Shown here one piece after another: positions 22,927 to 32,257 of a stretch of DNA of 64,000 nucleotides; positions within the stretch are counted from its first letter, which is position 1; every line of letters begins with the position of its first letter. The notes beneath the pieces were generated by a model, which worked only from the letters and a program-made list of their open reading frames with translations, made no database searches and had not been told where the DNA came from. This DNA comes from Dyadobacter sp. CY261. Its GTDB lineage: Bacteria; Bacteroidota; Bacteroidia; Cytophagales; Spirosomataceae. The position numbers and the translations under genes were made by a program. The stretch covers positions 170,699 to 234,698 of the forward strand of contig NZ_JAKCPW010000012.1 in the NCBI RefSeq assembly GCF_021440085.1, read 5' to 3'.

Positions 22927-24582
22927 ATGAGACACTTAGTCTGCACGATAATACTTCTAATTAGCGCCTTGGGCAGTTGTCTTGCGCAGCCGAAGCTAGC
23001 TATCGAAACGGTTGTATCCGGCTTCACACGCCCGGTTAAAGTCACCCATGCGAATGACAGCCGGCTGTTCGTTGCTGAAATTGGCGGCAAGATCAGGGTA
23101 GTTAAAAACGGAGCAATCCTCCCGACGCCTTTTCTGGACATCGCGGCGAAGATCAATGACCCTGATTGGGCAGGTATTTTCAGCATTGCATTCTCGCCTA
23201 ACTACCAGACTTCCGGGTTTTTCTACGTCATGTACGTGGTGAAGAGCAAAACGGAAGTTCAAATATCCCGCTTCACACGGCAACCGGGCAATGCAGATCT
23301 CGCTGATGCCAATTCGGAAGTCAAAATACTCACCATTCCCTACGAGGACGTGCTGGGCGGTCACCGCGGAGGGGATATGGCTTTTGGCATGGACGGTTTT
23401 CTGTATATCTCAACCGGCGACAATGGCCCGGGTTCGCGCGGTGTTTTGGGAGATCCTGCCAACAACTCGCAAAACATGGGTAAGCTGTTTGGCAAACTGT
23501 TGCGCCTCGATACCAGCGCCCCGGCTCCCGGCGATAATCCGCTCGGAAAGATATTCGCCCTCGGCCTTCGAAATCCCTGGCGCTTCGGCTTCGACCGGCA
23601 GACAGGAGATTTGTGGATTGGCGACAACGGGCAGGACGGCTGGGAAGAGGTCAACTATTTGTCGTACCCGTTCGGAAATACTATTTCCAATTTCGGCTGG
23701 AACTGCCTCGAAGGCACGCAAACATACAATGCGTCGCATTGCGCACAAGGCACCGCTTACATTGCGCCAAAGCTAACCTACCCGGGATTTACCAACAATG
23801 GCGGCAAGGACGCATCTGTCATGGGCGGCTTCGTTTACCGCGGCTCGCGCTATCCGTCCATGAAGGGCTACTACTTTTTTGGCGACTACGCAACCGGTAA
23901 AATCGGATACATTAACCCACTCGGTGTGCCCACGCCCGACGCGGGTTTGACCCATCCATCGTTAATCTCATTTGGAGAAGACCAATCTGGCGAGCTGTTT
24001 GTGGTTTCGTTTCTGAATGGGACGTTGTCAAAACTAAGCAATCCGGGTGATCCGTTGCCGGTTCAGCTCGCTTTTTTCAGGGTAGCCGAGCGGGAGCAAT
24101 CCAAGGTACTGGAATGGCGGACATTGTTTGAGAGCAATTTTCATCATTTCGTCGTGCAGCGCAGCCTGGACGGCCAGAAGTTTGAAGGTATCGATACCGT
24201 AAATTGTCACGGAAGCTATTATACGTATACCTATCTCATTGCCGGTCCTTCATACGGAAACAGTTACTACCGCCTTAAAATGGTGGATCTGGATGGCAGC
24301 TTTCAATACAGTTCGCTTATTGCTGTGAAAACGGGCGGACGTATGATCGAACCGTTTGTTTTCCCGAACCCGGCCGCCGCCATGTTCCGCGTCGGTGGTA
24401 TCACGAAGGGTGATAAGATCAGTTTGTACTCCGTTTCAGGCGCATTGGTGATCTCGAAAAGCGCAGTTTCGGATCAGGACATTGATTTTACGCTAAAAGG
24501 TCGCCCGGCAGGTATCTATACAATCATGATTGAGAATAAAAATTCAGGATTTTTGAAGAAATTAAAAGTTTCAAAAGACTAA
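22927..24582 (+). CDS. Secreted glucose/sorbosone dehydrogenase-like beta-propeller with T9SS sorting domain
   Basis: 551 aa with signal peptide (ISALGSCLAQ). The six-bladed propeller of PQQ-dependent sugar dehydrogenases is recognisable in RPVKVTHANDSRLFVAEIGG, GIFSIAFSPNYQTSGFFYV, GGHRGGDMAFGMDGFLYIST, GLRNPWRFGFDRQTGDLWIG and GGFVYRGSRYP. From about residue 375 a beta-sandwich follows, and the C-terminus (VFPNPAAAMFRV ... GIYTIMIENKNSGFLKKLKV) is a type A T9SS sorting signal. It is therefore expected at the cell surface. Cofactor and substrate are unproven. TATATTTA at 22896-22903 may be its -7 box. Confidence 0.88.
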   Translation: MRHLVCTIILLISALGSCLAQPKLAIETVVSGFTRPVKVTHANDSRLFVAEIGGKIRVVKNGAILPTPFLDIAAKINDPDWAGIFSIAFSPNYQTSGFFYVMYVVKSKTEVQISRFTRQPGNADLADANSEVKILTIPYEDVLGGHRGGDMAFGMDGFLYISTGDNGPGSRGVLGDPANNSQNMGKLFGKLLRLDTSAPAPGDNPLGKIFALGLRNPWRFGFDRQTGDLWIGDNGQDGWEEVNYLSYPFGNTISNFGWNCLEGTQTYNASHCAQGTAYIAPKLTYPGFTNNGGKDASVMGGFVYRGSRYPSMKGYYFFGDYATGKIGYINPLGVPTPDAGLTHPSLISFGEDQSGELFVVSFLNGTLSKLSNPGDPLPVQLAFFRVAEREQSKVLEWRTLFESNFHHFVVQRSLDGQKFEGIDTVNCHGSYYTYTYLIAGPSYGNSYYRLKMVDLDGSFQYSSLIAVKTGGRMIEPFVFPNPAAAMFRVGGITKGDKISLYSVSGALVISKSAVSDQDIDFTLKGRPAGIYTIMIENKNSGFLKKLKVSKD

Positions 24583-24605
24583 GTTCAAAAAAACTAAACG
24601 TAGCC

Positions 24606-25175
24606 ATGAACAACAATACCAGAACTTCTCAAAGTCCGACCTGGGTTTTACAAACCCTCATGTTTTTCAAACGTCACTATCTCATCGTGCTTGCGCTTGG
24701 AATGGCCGCAGCTATGGGCAGGGTGATTCAACTGGGCGCATTGGGTCCGATATCCCCCGTATTACATTTAGCCCTTGAAATTATTATTGAAGGAGCGCGA
24801 CTCATGATTTTTGTCTATGCATTGGGGTTAACTAATGTGCGCAAGGGTTTCGGGAGGATCAGACAAATTTTAACAAAAAGTGGTGCTTGGAAATCGAATT
24901 GGAGCATCGCAAAGACACGTCTGAAAAGAGATTGGCGGTCACTTTTGGCCAGTATGGTAATATACCTCCTGATCGCCTGGGTCATCAACTTGCTGATCGA
25001 TTATACTGCTTATCAGACCTGTTTATATTATAAATTAAAAGTAAACAGCATTATCTCGGAGGGCGCTTCTGAATGGGTAATTATCCTATTTTTCAAAAAC
25101 CTTTCCGTAATACCGCTTACCCTCATTTTCAATGCATTGTTCCTGCTCTGGATTACGGGTAGGGCTAAAAACTGA
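24606..25175 (+). CDS. Four-helix integral membrane protein, unknown
   Basis: 189 aa. After a polar N-terminus there are about four membrane segments: HYLIVLALGMAAAMG, LALEIIIEGARLMIFVYALG, SLLASMVIYLLIAWVINLLI and LSVIPLTLIFNALFLLWITG. A basic loop lies between the second and third. I recognise no family. It follows the sugar-dehydrogenase-like gene by 23 bp and precedes the racemase by 21 bp, so the three may form an operon, though their functions have no obvious link. Confidence 0.7.
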   Translation: MNNNTRTSQSPTWVLQTLMFFKRHYLIVLALGMAAAMGRVIQLGALGPISPVLHLALEIIIEGARLMIFVYALGLTNVRKGFGRIRQILTKSGAWKSNWSIAKTRLKRDWRSLLASMVIYLLIAWVINLLIDYTAYQTCLYYKLKVNSIISEGASEWVIILFFKNLSVIPLTLIFNALFLLWITGRAKN

Positions 25176-25196
25176 TTAGTATTGTCCACATCGTTT

Positions 25197-25892
25197 ATGA
25201 AGAAATTAGGGCTTGTCGGAGGCATGAGTTGGGTGTCTACCGTCGATTATTATCGTTTTATCAATGAAGAAGTAAATGAGAAACTCGGCGGTTTGCATTT
25301 TGCCGAATGCATTATATACTCGGTGAATTTCAATCAATTTGTCAGTAATAATACGGCAGGTAGGTGGGACGACAGTTTCAAAATGCTGCTGCATGCATGT
25401 CAAAGCCTCGAAAAGGCCGGTGCAGAAGCGATTGTATTGTGTGCCAATACCGCACATGCCGTGGCCGACAGGCTTGAAGCGCAACTTACCTTGCCTCTCA
25501 TCCACATCGTGACGGCCACTGCAAAAGCAATCCAGGCGCAGGGATTGACCAAAGTTGGGCTCCTGGGCACCAGATTTACGATGGAAATGGATTTTTATAA
25601 GGACAGACTTCTGAGCCACGGCATCGTGCCTATGGTCCCGGAAAGCCAGGAAACCCGCGATTTCATACAGGATACATTAAGGGATGAACTCGGCAAAGGG
25701 ATCATCCGGGAAGAAACCAAAAGGAGGTATATAGCCATCATCGAGGAACTGATTACAAAGGGAGCGACGGGGATCATTTTGGGCTGTACCGAAATTCCGA
25801 TGATCATAAGTCAGGAAGACGTTACCGTTCCTGTTTTCGATACCACCCGCATTCACTCACAGGCGGCAGTGGCTTTTGCATTAAGTGAATAG
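25197..25892 (+). CDS. Aspartate/glutamate racemase family protein
   Basis: 231 aa from ATG 25197. KKLGLVGGMSWVSTVDYYR is the typical start of the RacX/YgeA class. Catalytic cysteines are C82 in IVLCANTAHAVAD and C197 in GIILGCTEIPMII, in the expected two-half arrangement with the conserved T-E after the second. The family is cofactor-independent; some members have broad amino-acid specificity. Substrate is not assignable. Confidence 0.88.
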   Translation: MKKLGLVGGMSWVSTVDYYRFINEEVNEKLGGLHFAECIIYSVNFNQFVSNNTAGRWDDSFKMLLHACQSLEKAGAEAIVLCANTAHAVADRLEAQLTLPLIHIVTATAKAIQAQGLTKVGLLGTRFTMEMDFYKDRLLSHGIVPMVPESQETRDFIQDTLRDELGKGIIREETKRRYIAIIEELITKGATGIILGCTEIPMIISQEDVTVPVFDTTRIHSQAAVAFALSE

Positions 25893-25920
25893 TATTTTAA
25901 GTTTTATTTTTGAATTCAAA

Positions 25921-25932
25921 TCATCAACAAAC
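25921..25932 (+). repeat. Leader motif TCATCAACAAAC (host copy)
   Basis: Identical to the motif found before many prophage genes; it ends 11 bp before ATG 25944. TATTTTTG at 25905-25912 could be the -7 box. This host copy shows the motif is not strictly phage-borne. Confidence 0.5.
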
Positions 25933-25943
25933 AAGAGAAAACA

Positions 25944-26501
25944 ATGAGGAAGATCATCCTGGACCTAGCCGTGTCACTCGACGGCTTTATCGAAGGCCCT
26001 AACGGCGAAATCGACTGGATTGTAATGGACGACAGTGTCGGCAATGGTCTGGTCGATTTTCTGAAAGACATTGATACGATATTCTATGGGCGTGTCAGTT
26101 ATGATCTTTGGGGGCAGTATCAGCCCGAGGAAAGTGCATCGGAGGCGGAAAAAAGCCTTTGGGCGGCGGTGCATAGTAAAGAAAAATATGTGTTTTCGCA
26201 GCACGCGAACGGCGATGGCAAGGCAACCTACGTCAACGCAAACATTGCTGAGAAGGTAAACGAAGTCCGTAACATGCCCGGAAAGGACATCTGGCTCTAC
26301 GGCGGCGGCTCGCTGATTACCACATTCATTAACCAGGACCTGATCGATGTGTATCGGTTGGCTATCTACCCGGTAATTTTAGGCGCCGGAAAACCGCTTT
26401 TCAACAACCTCGAACACAGGGTGAACCTGCAACTTAACGAAGCAACAGGCGCCAGCAACGGCGTGACAATGCTGAGTTATTTGAGGAATAGGGGAGTTTA
26501 A
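25944..26501 (+). CDS. Dihydrofolate-reductase-family (RibD C-terminal-like) protein
   Basis: 185 aa. RKIILDLAVSLDGFIEGPNG is the family start, IDTIFYGRVSYDLWGQYQP and GKDIWLYGGGSLITTFINQD the nucleotide-binding blocks, and YRLAIYPVILGAGKPLF the closing strand. These YyaP/RibD-C-like proteins bind NADPH; most are not true folate enzymes. It is monocistronic with a clear leader motif. A hairpin repeat lies downstream. Confidence 0.9.
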   Translation: MRKIILDLAVSLDGFIEGPNGEIDWIVMDDSVGNGLVDFLKDIDTIFYGRVSYDLWGQYQPEESASEAEKSLWAAVHSKEKYVFSQHANGDGKATYVNANIAEKVNEVRNMPGKDIWLYGGGSLITTFINQDLIDVYRLAIYPVILGAGKPLFNNLEHRVNLQLNEATGASNGVTMLSYLRNRGV

Positions 26502-26524
26502 GAGGCTTTGCGAAGCATCTACCG

Positions 26525-26563
26525 CCACCATGCTTCGGCCGCCGGGCGGTCGAAGCATGGTGG
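26525..26563. repeat. Palindromic repeat element between convergent genes
   Basis: CCACCATGCTTCG and CGAAGCATGGTGG (13-nt exact inverse arms) flank the GC-rich centre CCGCCGGGCGG, again the family seen at 3 and 13.3 kb. A further CACTCAGCATGAC tail at 26573-26585 matches the outer core. It lies between convergent genes and may also help stop transcription. Confidence 0.75.
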
Positions 26564-26594
26564 TCACAGGGCTCACTCAGCATGACACCGTAAT

Positions 26595-28166
26595 TTAAAG
26601 CGCATCCGAAGAAGGTACGATCCTCGCTTTCAGATCCGGGTCTTTCATGTCTTTATCGAGCGGGAACATCGGACGTTTGATGCGTTTGTAAGGAAGCCTT
26701 TCCAGGTCCTGGTTAACTCCGCCGGGCGTAAGCGCTAAGATCCAGTCGGCGCGCATGTTGTAAAGTTCGGGTTCGAGATAGCCGATTTTCACTACCACAA
26801 TGTCTGATTTGCGTGGATTAAGACCCAATCTCGTAAAATCAGCCTCTTTGTGATAAGGTTTGCGTTTTTTGGTTACGATCACCCGTACGCTGCCCACTTT
26901 CACGACTACTTCCGTTTCTGCATTGATATCGCCATGATGGATCGCTTCAACCGTCCCGACCAGCCGGACAGGAGGCGCAAAACGCGCATCGACTGCCGCG
27001 CCGGCTAATGCATCGATTTTTCCGCCTACGCCTGCCTTCACAGCGCTTTCAACCAGTTCCGGTCCCGGTATGGATGCGTAAATGAGCGACGGCCCGTTTT
27101 CTGATTGGAACTCGGGGCGTTTCAGGATTTCAGTGATCGTCCAGGTAACGTCGCCGGCACCGCCCGCAGTGGGGTTATCGCCGGAGTCGCTAATGAAGAA
27201 TGGATGCTGGCTGCTTGCCAGAGCCTTGGCCAATGCGCCTTTCAGATCGTCGGTAGGGGCCACAAATGCGAAATCTCTCCGGACGTCCCAGAAACTTTTT
27301 GCCAGTTGCTCGGCGGTTTGTGAAACGGTTGCCTTGTTGTCGCCGGTAACCATCACAACGGCATGGTTACGAGGCTCGTCTGCCCAAGCGTAACCCACCC
27401 ACATGGCCGCGTCGATCACGCCCGATTGCACGGCCGCGGGCGCGACCTGCGCGTAAAGCGACTTTCCCGGTTCGATTCGCGTGCTGGTTTTCTCACCTGG
27501 CAGCAGGATAGGAACCGGAATCCAGGCCTTGTATGCAGGTTTTCCTTTACCGCTTTCTATGCGTTCCAGCAATTTTGCCACTGCCCTGCGTTTGGATTGC
27601 ATGGCGTCCTCGTGCGGGGCCATGCGGTAGCAGGTGATGAGGTCGGTATTTTGTGCCAGTCGCCACGAAACGTTGCCGTGGAGATCCATGCAGGTAGAGA
27701 TAATGGTCTTTTTCCCAATTACTTCGCGTATGCGGGTGATGAGGTCGCCTTCGGGATCATCCAGGCCTTCGACGCTCATCGCGCCATGGATGTCGAAATA
27801 CAGTCCATCGTATGGCCCGTTCTTTTTCAATAATTCTAGTGTTTGTTTTACCAATGACTCATATGCTTTGCGTGTGACCATTCCACCCGGCAATGACTTG
27901 CCTACCAGCGCAGGAAGCCATTCGGCACGCTGCCGGAGGTTGGAGTCCACGGCCATAAAAGGGTAGGAGCTAAAAATCTGCTCGCCATATTTGGCCTTAA
28001 AAGCCGGCTCTTCCGTGCGGGCAGGCGAAAACGTACTCGATTCAATACCGAGCCCGGTAATGGCAATGCGTGGTAATGCTTTCGATTTTTTTTCTCCGTC
28101 GGCAAAGGAAAACGCGTGAAACGACGCAACGAGGAAAGAAATGATCAGGGAAAGTGTAATTTTCAT
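26595..28166 (-). CDS. Exported M81 family metallopeptidase (MlrC-like)
   Basis: 523 aa with signal peptide (LIISFLVASFHAFSFA). RIAITGLGIESSTFSPAR is the M81 start; GLYFDIHGAMSVEGLDDPEG and ISTCMDLHGNVSW carry the conserved D/H metal ligands, and SDSGDNPTAGGAGD the domain-boundary motif before the MlrC C-terminal domain. The founding member cleaves linearised microcystin; the real substrates of most homologues are unknown. It is the last gene of the leftward glycan locus, separated from the GH71/99-like gene by a hairpin, so it may be expressed independently. Confidence 0.9.
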   Translation of the reverse strand: MKITLSLIISFLVASFHAFSFADGEKKSKALPRIAITGLGIESSTFSPARTEEPAFKAKYGEQIFSSYPFMAVDSNLRQRAEWLPALVGKSLPGGMVTRKAYESLVKQTLELLKKNGPYDGLYFDIHGAMSVEGLDDPEGDLITRIREVIGKKTIISTCMDLHGNVSWRLAQNTDLITCYRMAPHEDAMQSKRRAVAKLLERIESGKGKPAYKAWIPVPILLPGEKTSTRIEPGKSLYAQVAPAAVQSGVIDAAMWVGYAWADEPRNHAVVMVTGDNKATVSQTAEQLAKSFWDVRRDFAFVAPTDDLKGALAKALASSQHPFFISDSGDNPTAGGAGDVTWTITEILKRPEFQSENGPSLIYASIPGPELVESAVKAGVGGKIDALAGAAVDARFAPPVRLVGTVEAIHHGDINAETEVVVKVGSVRVIVTKKRKPYHKEADFTRLGLNPRKSDIVVVKIGYLEPELYNMRADWILALTPGGVNQDLERLPYKRIKRPMFPLDKDMKDPDLKARIVPSSDAL

Positions 28167-28253
28167 ATAATATGTTTTAACAAACAGACTTTTAGGTTCT
28201 ATTTTGTTTAAACATACTCAAAAATGACGATATGTGTTTGAGGGACTTTGGAA

Positions 28254-28280
28254 ATTGTGCAAGAGATCTCCTTGCACAAT
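28254..28280 (-). terminator. Hairpin downstream of the GH71/99-like gene
   Basis: ATTGTGCAAG and CTTGCACAAT form a perfect 10-bp stem with a 7-nt loop, 6 bp beyond the GH stop. Only TTT follows on the minus strand, so termination may be partial. Confidence 0.55.
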
Positions 28281-28285
28281 TCTTG

Positions 28286-29596
28286 TTACTTACGAGCCGG
28301 TTTCGTACCACTATATCCACTCTTTCCATGGAACCAATTAGCCCCTTGACCGACAAGCCACAGGTAATAATCCGATGCCAGTTCAGGCTCGATACCGACA
28401 AACTTTCCTTCCCCATTCAATGGCGTTTCGCCTTCCTTGCGGGTTTTGAAAATGGCGGTGCCTTCATCCACCTCGTCAAACATGGCTACGTACAATGCTT
28501 CGGCGCCGGATAGTTTTGCCCCGGAGATTTGCTGCCACAGGAACTCGCCCTTATTGCGTGGGATTTGGTTGTAAAGGGATTTGTCGTTTTTGAGATTGCC
28601 CCAGCTGAAACCCGGGAAAACAAGAGGTGCGTAATCGATCTTGTTGGTTTTACACCACGTAATGTCGGCGGGGAGATTCGGACCGGCCACGCTCGTGTAG
28701 GTCGACGCATTGTAACGTCCAACGGCCCAGGGCATGATGATGTCGGCCTGCTTGATGACAGTGTGCAGCAACGGCGAGTTTTCGGTATCGCGACCGAGTT
28801 CGCGCCAATAATAGGGCACACCCAGGAGAATAGAGGCTTTTTTGGTCGGACCCTTTATTTTTTCTACCAGCTTCTGAATGTCAGCGATCGTGTATTTCCG
28901 GCCATCGTTGAAGCCTACCCCCCAAATAGCTAACAGCGGCCGGCCATTATGGCGGAGAAAGGTCGGGTTTTCCTGGCCGTCGAAGAGTTTGAATTGCTGT
29001 TGCAGCTCTTCCCAATCTTTGGCAATAAAATCCATATCCGCCGAAGTCGCGCCGCTGAGATCGTACATAATGCTGATCGCACGGCCGTATTTTTTGGAAG
29101 CTTTCAATGCATTGGCAAGCACTTTGTTGAAATGCCGCTTACCACTTTCACCTTTCACTTCCACCACAAAACGCTGCATATACACACCATCGATGCCGTG
29201 CTCTTTCATCCATTTGAAATGCAGGTCCACACTTTCTTCATCGTAGGGACTGTAAACCTTGGCTACCTCGCCATTGGCATATTTGAATGCGGTATTGTAG
29301 GTTTTAGGATATTCTGAAACATCCGGCCAAAAGTCGATCGAAGCAAATCCCGGTTCGAATTTGCCGCCTTTCTGATAGTGGTGGAAACCGCGTCCCGCGC
29401 CGTCGCCTTCTGCCGTGAACCAGCCCTGATAGCCTGCCATAACAAGGCCTTTGTAACTTTTAAAAAGAGAATGCGATTCGTCGTATTTGACTTCTTCTAC
29501 CGGCTTCGGGTCATCGTTTTCAGAGGCATTATCATCACCGCCTTTGCAGCTTAGGGAAAAGACGGAAAGGCAGAGTAGAAGTTTGAGTAATTTCAT
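28286..29596 (-). CDS. Glycoside hydrolase family 71/99-like lipoprotein
   Basis: 436 aa from ATG 29596. LLKLLLCLSVFSLSCKGGD is a lipoprotein signal. GLVMAGYQGWFTAEGDGAGR, FEPGFASIDFWPDVSEYPK, SVDLHFKWMKEHGIDGVYMQ and RHNGRPLLAIWGVGFNDGR are the conserved blocks of the GH71/99-like TIM-barrel family seen in Bacteroidetes uptake loci (GH99 is endo-alpha-mannosidase, GH71 alpha-1,3-glucanase). Specificity is not assignable. It lies downstream of SusC-SusD-DUF3823 behind a terminator and probably cuts surface glycans for that importer. Confidence 0.82.
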   Translation of the reverse strand: MKLLKLLLCLSVFSLSCKGGDDNASENDDPKPVEEVKYDESHSLFKSYKGLVMAGYQGWFTAEGDGAGRGFHHYQKGGKFEPGFASIDFWPDVSEYPKTYNTAFKYANGEVAKVYSPYDEESVDLHFKWMKEHGIDGVYMQRFVVEVKGESGKRHFNKVLANALKASKKYGRAISIMYDLSGATSADMDFIAKDWEELQQQFKLFDGQENPTFLRHNGRPLLAIWGVGFNDGRKYTIADIQKLVEKIKGPTKKASILLGVPYYWRELGRDTENSPLLHTVIKQADIIMPWAVGRYNASTYTSVAGPNLPADITWCKTNKIDYAPLVFPGFSWGNLKNDKSLYNQIPRNKGEFLWQQISGAKLSGAEALYVAMFDEVDEGTAIFKTRKEGETPLNGEGKFVGIEPELASDYYLWLVGQGANWFHGKSGYSGTKPARK

Positions 29597-29613
29597 GAAA
29601 ATGTATTTTTTAC

Positions 29614-29647
29614 AAAAAAAGCGTCCGGGTTTGTACCGCCCGGACGC
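29614..29647 (-). terminator. Intrinsic terminator inside the sus locus
   Basis: On the minus strand GCGTCCGGG, an 8-9-nt loop and CCCGGACGC form a perfect 9-bp GC-rich stem followed directly by seven T. It lies between DUF3823 and the GH71/99-like gene and should strongly limit readthrough. Confidence 0.85.
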
Positions 29648-29655
29648 CACTGATT

Positions 29656-30345
29656 TTACAATGCAACCCTTACGGCTTTCGCATAATTAAACTTAGATTC
29701 TGGCGCATCGATAATGGCCCCGGCGCGGAAAAAATACTGGTTTCCCGTTTTAAGAACATTGCTATTGGACGGCAAATCGATTTCCACCTGGTAAACCTTA
29801 TTAGGGTCAATGGCACCATTGATCTCCTGCTCGGCCAATGCCACGCGCAGAGGCTCACCAACGGATGGTTCCGGATGCGCGTACAAGCCAATCTTACGCA
29901 CATTGTTGATCACCGTTTGCTGCAATTTGAACTTCGCAACGATTTTCGTACCCACTTTTTCGATGCTTGCTTCTTTCACACGAATATAAGGTTGCACTTT
30001 AAAATCGAGCTTTGTTTCTCCTTTAACGCTCACCTCCTGGGCGGTCACTGGCACAAAATTCCCGCGCACGGGCGTGATTGTGTACGTGTTCGCAAAGATG
30101 AGGTTGTTGCGATAGGAGCCGTCGTTTTTGATGATCATCGTTTGTTTGGTCTGCGAGGCATAGCCTTGCTCGATGAATTCGATGGTGCTTCCTCGGATAA
30201 TATCCTGCTCGACAGGCTCATTGGTGTCGATGTCCAGGAATGTGCCGTACAGTTGCGAATCAGGCGCAGGATAGTTATCAATGCTGCATGCACCCGCACC
30301 GAGAAGCAGGAGCAGGGCGGAAATATGGATCGTTAGTTTTTTCAT
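29656..30345 (-). CDS. DUF3823 lipoprotein of the sus operon
   Basis: 229 aa with lipobox (LLLLGAGAC). The N-terminal domain (YGTFLDIDTNEPVEQDIIRG, SYRNNLIFANTYTITPVRG) is the carboxypeptidase-regulatory-like part and the C-terminal half (KIGLYAHPEPSVG, GNQYFFRAGAIIDAP) the second beta domain of DUF3823. Members accompany SusD proteins at the surface and probably bind glycan. It starts 4 bp after SusD and is the last gene before the terminator. Confidence 0.87.
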   Translation of the reverse strand: MKKLTIHISALLLLLGAGACSIDNYPAPDSQLYGTFLDIDTNEPVEQDIIRGSTIEFIEQGYASQTKQTMIIKNDGSYRNNLIFANTYTITPVRGNFVPVTAQEVSVKGETKLDFKVQPYIRVKEASIEKVGTKIVAKFKLQQTVINNVRKIGLYAHPEPSVGEPLRVALAEQEINGAIDPNKVYQVEIDLPSNSNVLKTGNQYFFRAGAIIDAPESKFNYAKAVRVAL

Positions 30346-30349
30346 AGTT

Positions 30350-32245
30350 TTAATACTGCGGGTTTTGAACCAGACCGTTAGCTCCTATGCCTGGAATGTA
30401 ACGGTAATACTGACGGTAATCGAATGTTGAAGGATTGCTGCGCGGCACGTTAATACGGACGAAGATGTATTTCGCGGGTGTTACGCGAAGGTCGAGGATC
30501 GGCAGCAATGCATGGCGCATGGTGTTGTTGAACAACGTGTGGTACTCGCGACGGCGGATCAGGTCCCAGAAACGTTTATTCTCGAATGCAAGCTCCACGC
30601 GCCTTTCACGGATCACATTGTTGATCGTCAGCGGAATCTCGGTTTTGTGACCGGCGCGGCGACGGATGTCGTTCAGTGCCTTGGCTCCTTTTACTTTGTC
30701 TCCTGTTCCACTTTCTGCAATCGCTTCGGCATAGATCAGCAGGATCTCGGCATAACGGAAGTCGGCGAAGTCGGTCACGCACTGGTTCCATCCTGGTGCG
30801 ATATTCAAACCTTCATTCAAAAACTTCTTGAAACTCACGCCGGTACGCGTATTGTTACCGCCCCAGGTATCGAAACCGGAATATTGTGTCCGATCGGCTG
30901 AGCCGTAAGTATAATAGGTCTTTCCGTTATGCGTGAACGGGTCGCCACCCATGATCTGTGCCGCGCCGTCGGGTTTGATGAAACCTGCCTGGATGACGAT
31001 TTTCTGGCCTTTCCAATTCGTGCCTGGCAGGATCATTGTGGCCCACATGCGCGCGTCCCTGCCTTTGAAGATATCGTTTTCAGTATCAAACCTTTTGTAT
31101 TGTTTGGATGCATTGAAGCCCGTGTAATCTGTCGCGTCATTCGCGGCACCAGAGGTACTGACGGGCGCGCTTTCGCCTGGCTTATCGTAGCTTTCGTAGG
31201 CATCCATCAGTTCCAGCGTCGGGTTCATACGCCCCGGGTGCGGCCAGCCGTTGGCGGTTTGGTTGGGCTGGAACCAGATTCCATAATTGTGCCCTGTTCC
31301 AGAGCCTGGTCTTGCATAGCCTTTGATGAAAATAGCTTCTTCCGGTGCATTGTTCGGGTCTTCGAAAAGCAGGCGGTAGTTGTTGGCTGCTTCCTCTGGC
31401 GTCGCCGGATTAGGTTTATATAAACCAAACTTGCCCGAATTGATGACCGCTTCCGAAGCGTCTGCGGCTGCTTTGTAATACTCGGCCGCAGCGGATTTAT
31501 CCAACCCAACCAGTTTCTGGTCTACCGCCGTTCCTGAAATCGGGGCACGGTCGCTGTACTTGGCGAGCGATGCAGCATGTAAGGCTGCGCGGGCTTTTAA
31601 TGCATAAGCTACCCATTTGGTCGCACGTCGTTCTCCGCCAGGCCATGAGTCACCGAGGCTTGAAATGGCCGTGTCACATTCTTTGAGTACAAAATCCCAG
31701 GTTTCCTTCTCGGTGCTGCGCGGTACTTTCAATGCTTCCACGTCGCCTTCGTATTTCTGCACGGAGGTGATCAAAGGCACGCCACCGTACCGTTTTACCA
31801 GGGCAAAGTAAGCATAAGCACGGATGAATGCGCTTTCTCCGACCAATGCCTTGCGCTCTTCCTCATTAACATCCAGTGTAGGGATGATGTCAATCAGGAT
31901 ATTGACATCGCGGATCAGCTTGTAACCCTGGTCCCACCATTGGAAATCGTCGTTGCCGATAAAATCGCCGAATTCGGTATGTACAGCCTCGTCAGTGGAC
32001 ATGGCGGGCGCAAAACCGCCGTTGTTCGGATCACCGGTGTTCCAGTTGAAGCCCTGGCGGAAGAATGTGAAATCCTCTGTCGGCAGCTGGTAATACAGGT
32101 TGGCCATATACAGTTTCACGCCTTCCGGGTTCGAGAAGAGGTTCTCGCCCTGCAATTTGTCCAACGGCTGCTTGTCGAGCACGTTGCCGCAACTCATCGC
32201 CACCAGTACGACCAGCAGGGTTAGGGTATGTTTTAAATATCTCAT
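30350..32245 (-). CDS. susD: SusD/RagB-family surface glycan-binding lipoprotein
   Basis: 631 aa from ATG 32245. LLVVLVAMSCGNVLDKQPLD is the lipoprotein signal and typical SusD start; AFIRAYAYFALVKRYGGVPL is the hallmark TPR segment and DFRYAEILLIYAEAIAESG ... ALNDIRRRAGH with ERRVELAFENKRFWDLIRR the C-terminal SusD signature. It caps the SusC porin and captures ligand. Twelve bases separate it from SusC. The ligand cannot be read from sequence. Confidence 0.95.
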   Translation of the reverse strand: MRYLKHTLTLLVVLVAMSCGNVLDKQPLDKLQGENLFSNPEGVKLYMANLYYQLPTEDFTFFRQGFNWNTGDPNNGGFAPAMSTDEAVHTEFGDFIGNDDFQWWDQGYKLIRDVNILIDIIPTLDVNEEERKALVGESAFIRAYAYFALVKRYGGVPLITSVQKYEGDVEALKVPRSTEKETWDFVLKECDTAISSLGDSWPGGERRATKWVAYALKARAALHAASLAKYSDRAPISGTAVDQKLVGLDKSAAAEYYKAAADASEAVINSGKFGLYKPNPATPEEAANNYRLLFEDPNNAPEEAIFIKGYARPGSGTGHNYGIWFQPNQTANGWPHPGRMNPTLELMDAYESYDKPGESAPVSTSGAANDATDYTGFNASKQYKRFDTENDIFKGRDARMWATMILPGTNWKGQKIVIQAGFIKPDGAAQIMGGDPFTHNGKTYYTYGSADRTQYSGFDTWGGNNTRTGVSFKKFLNEGLNIAPGWNQCVTDFADFRYAEILLIYAEAIAESGTGDKVKGAKALNDIRRRAGHKTEIPLTINNVIRERRVELAFENKRFWDLIRRREYHTLFNNTMRHALLPILDLRVTPAKYIFVRINVPRSNPSTFDYRQYYRYIPGIGANGLVQNPQY

Positions 32246-32257
32246 TATCAATTAAAA

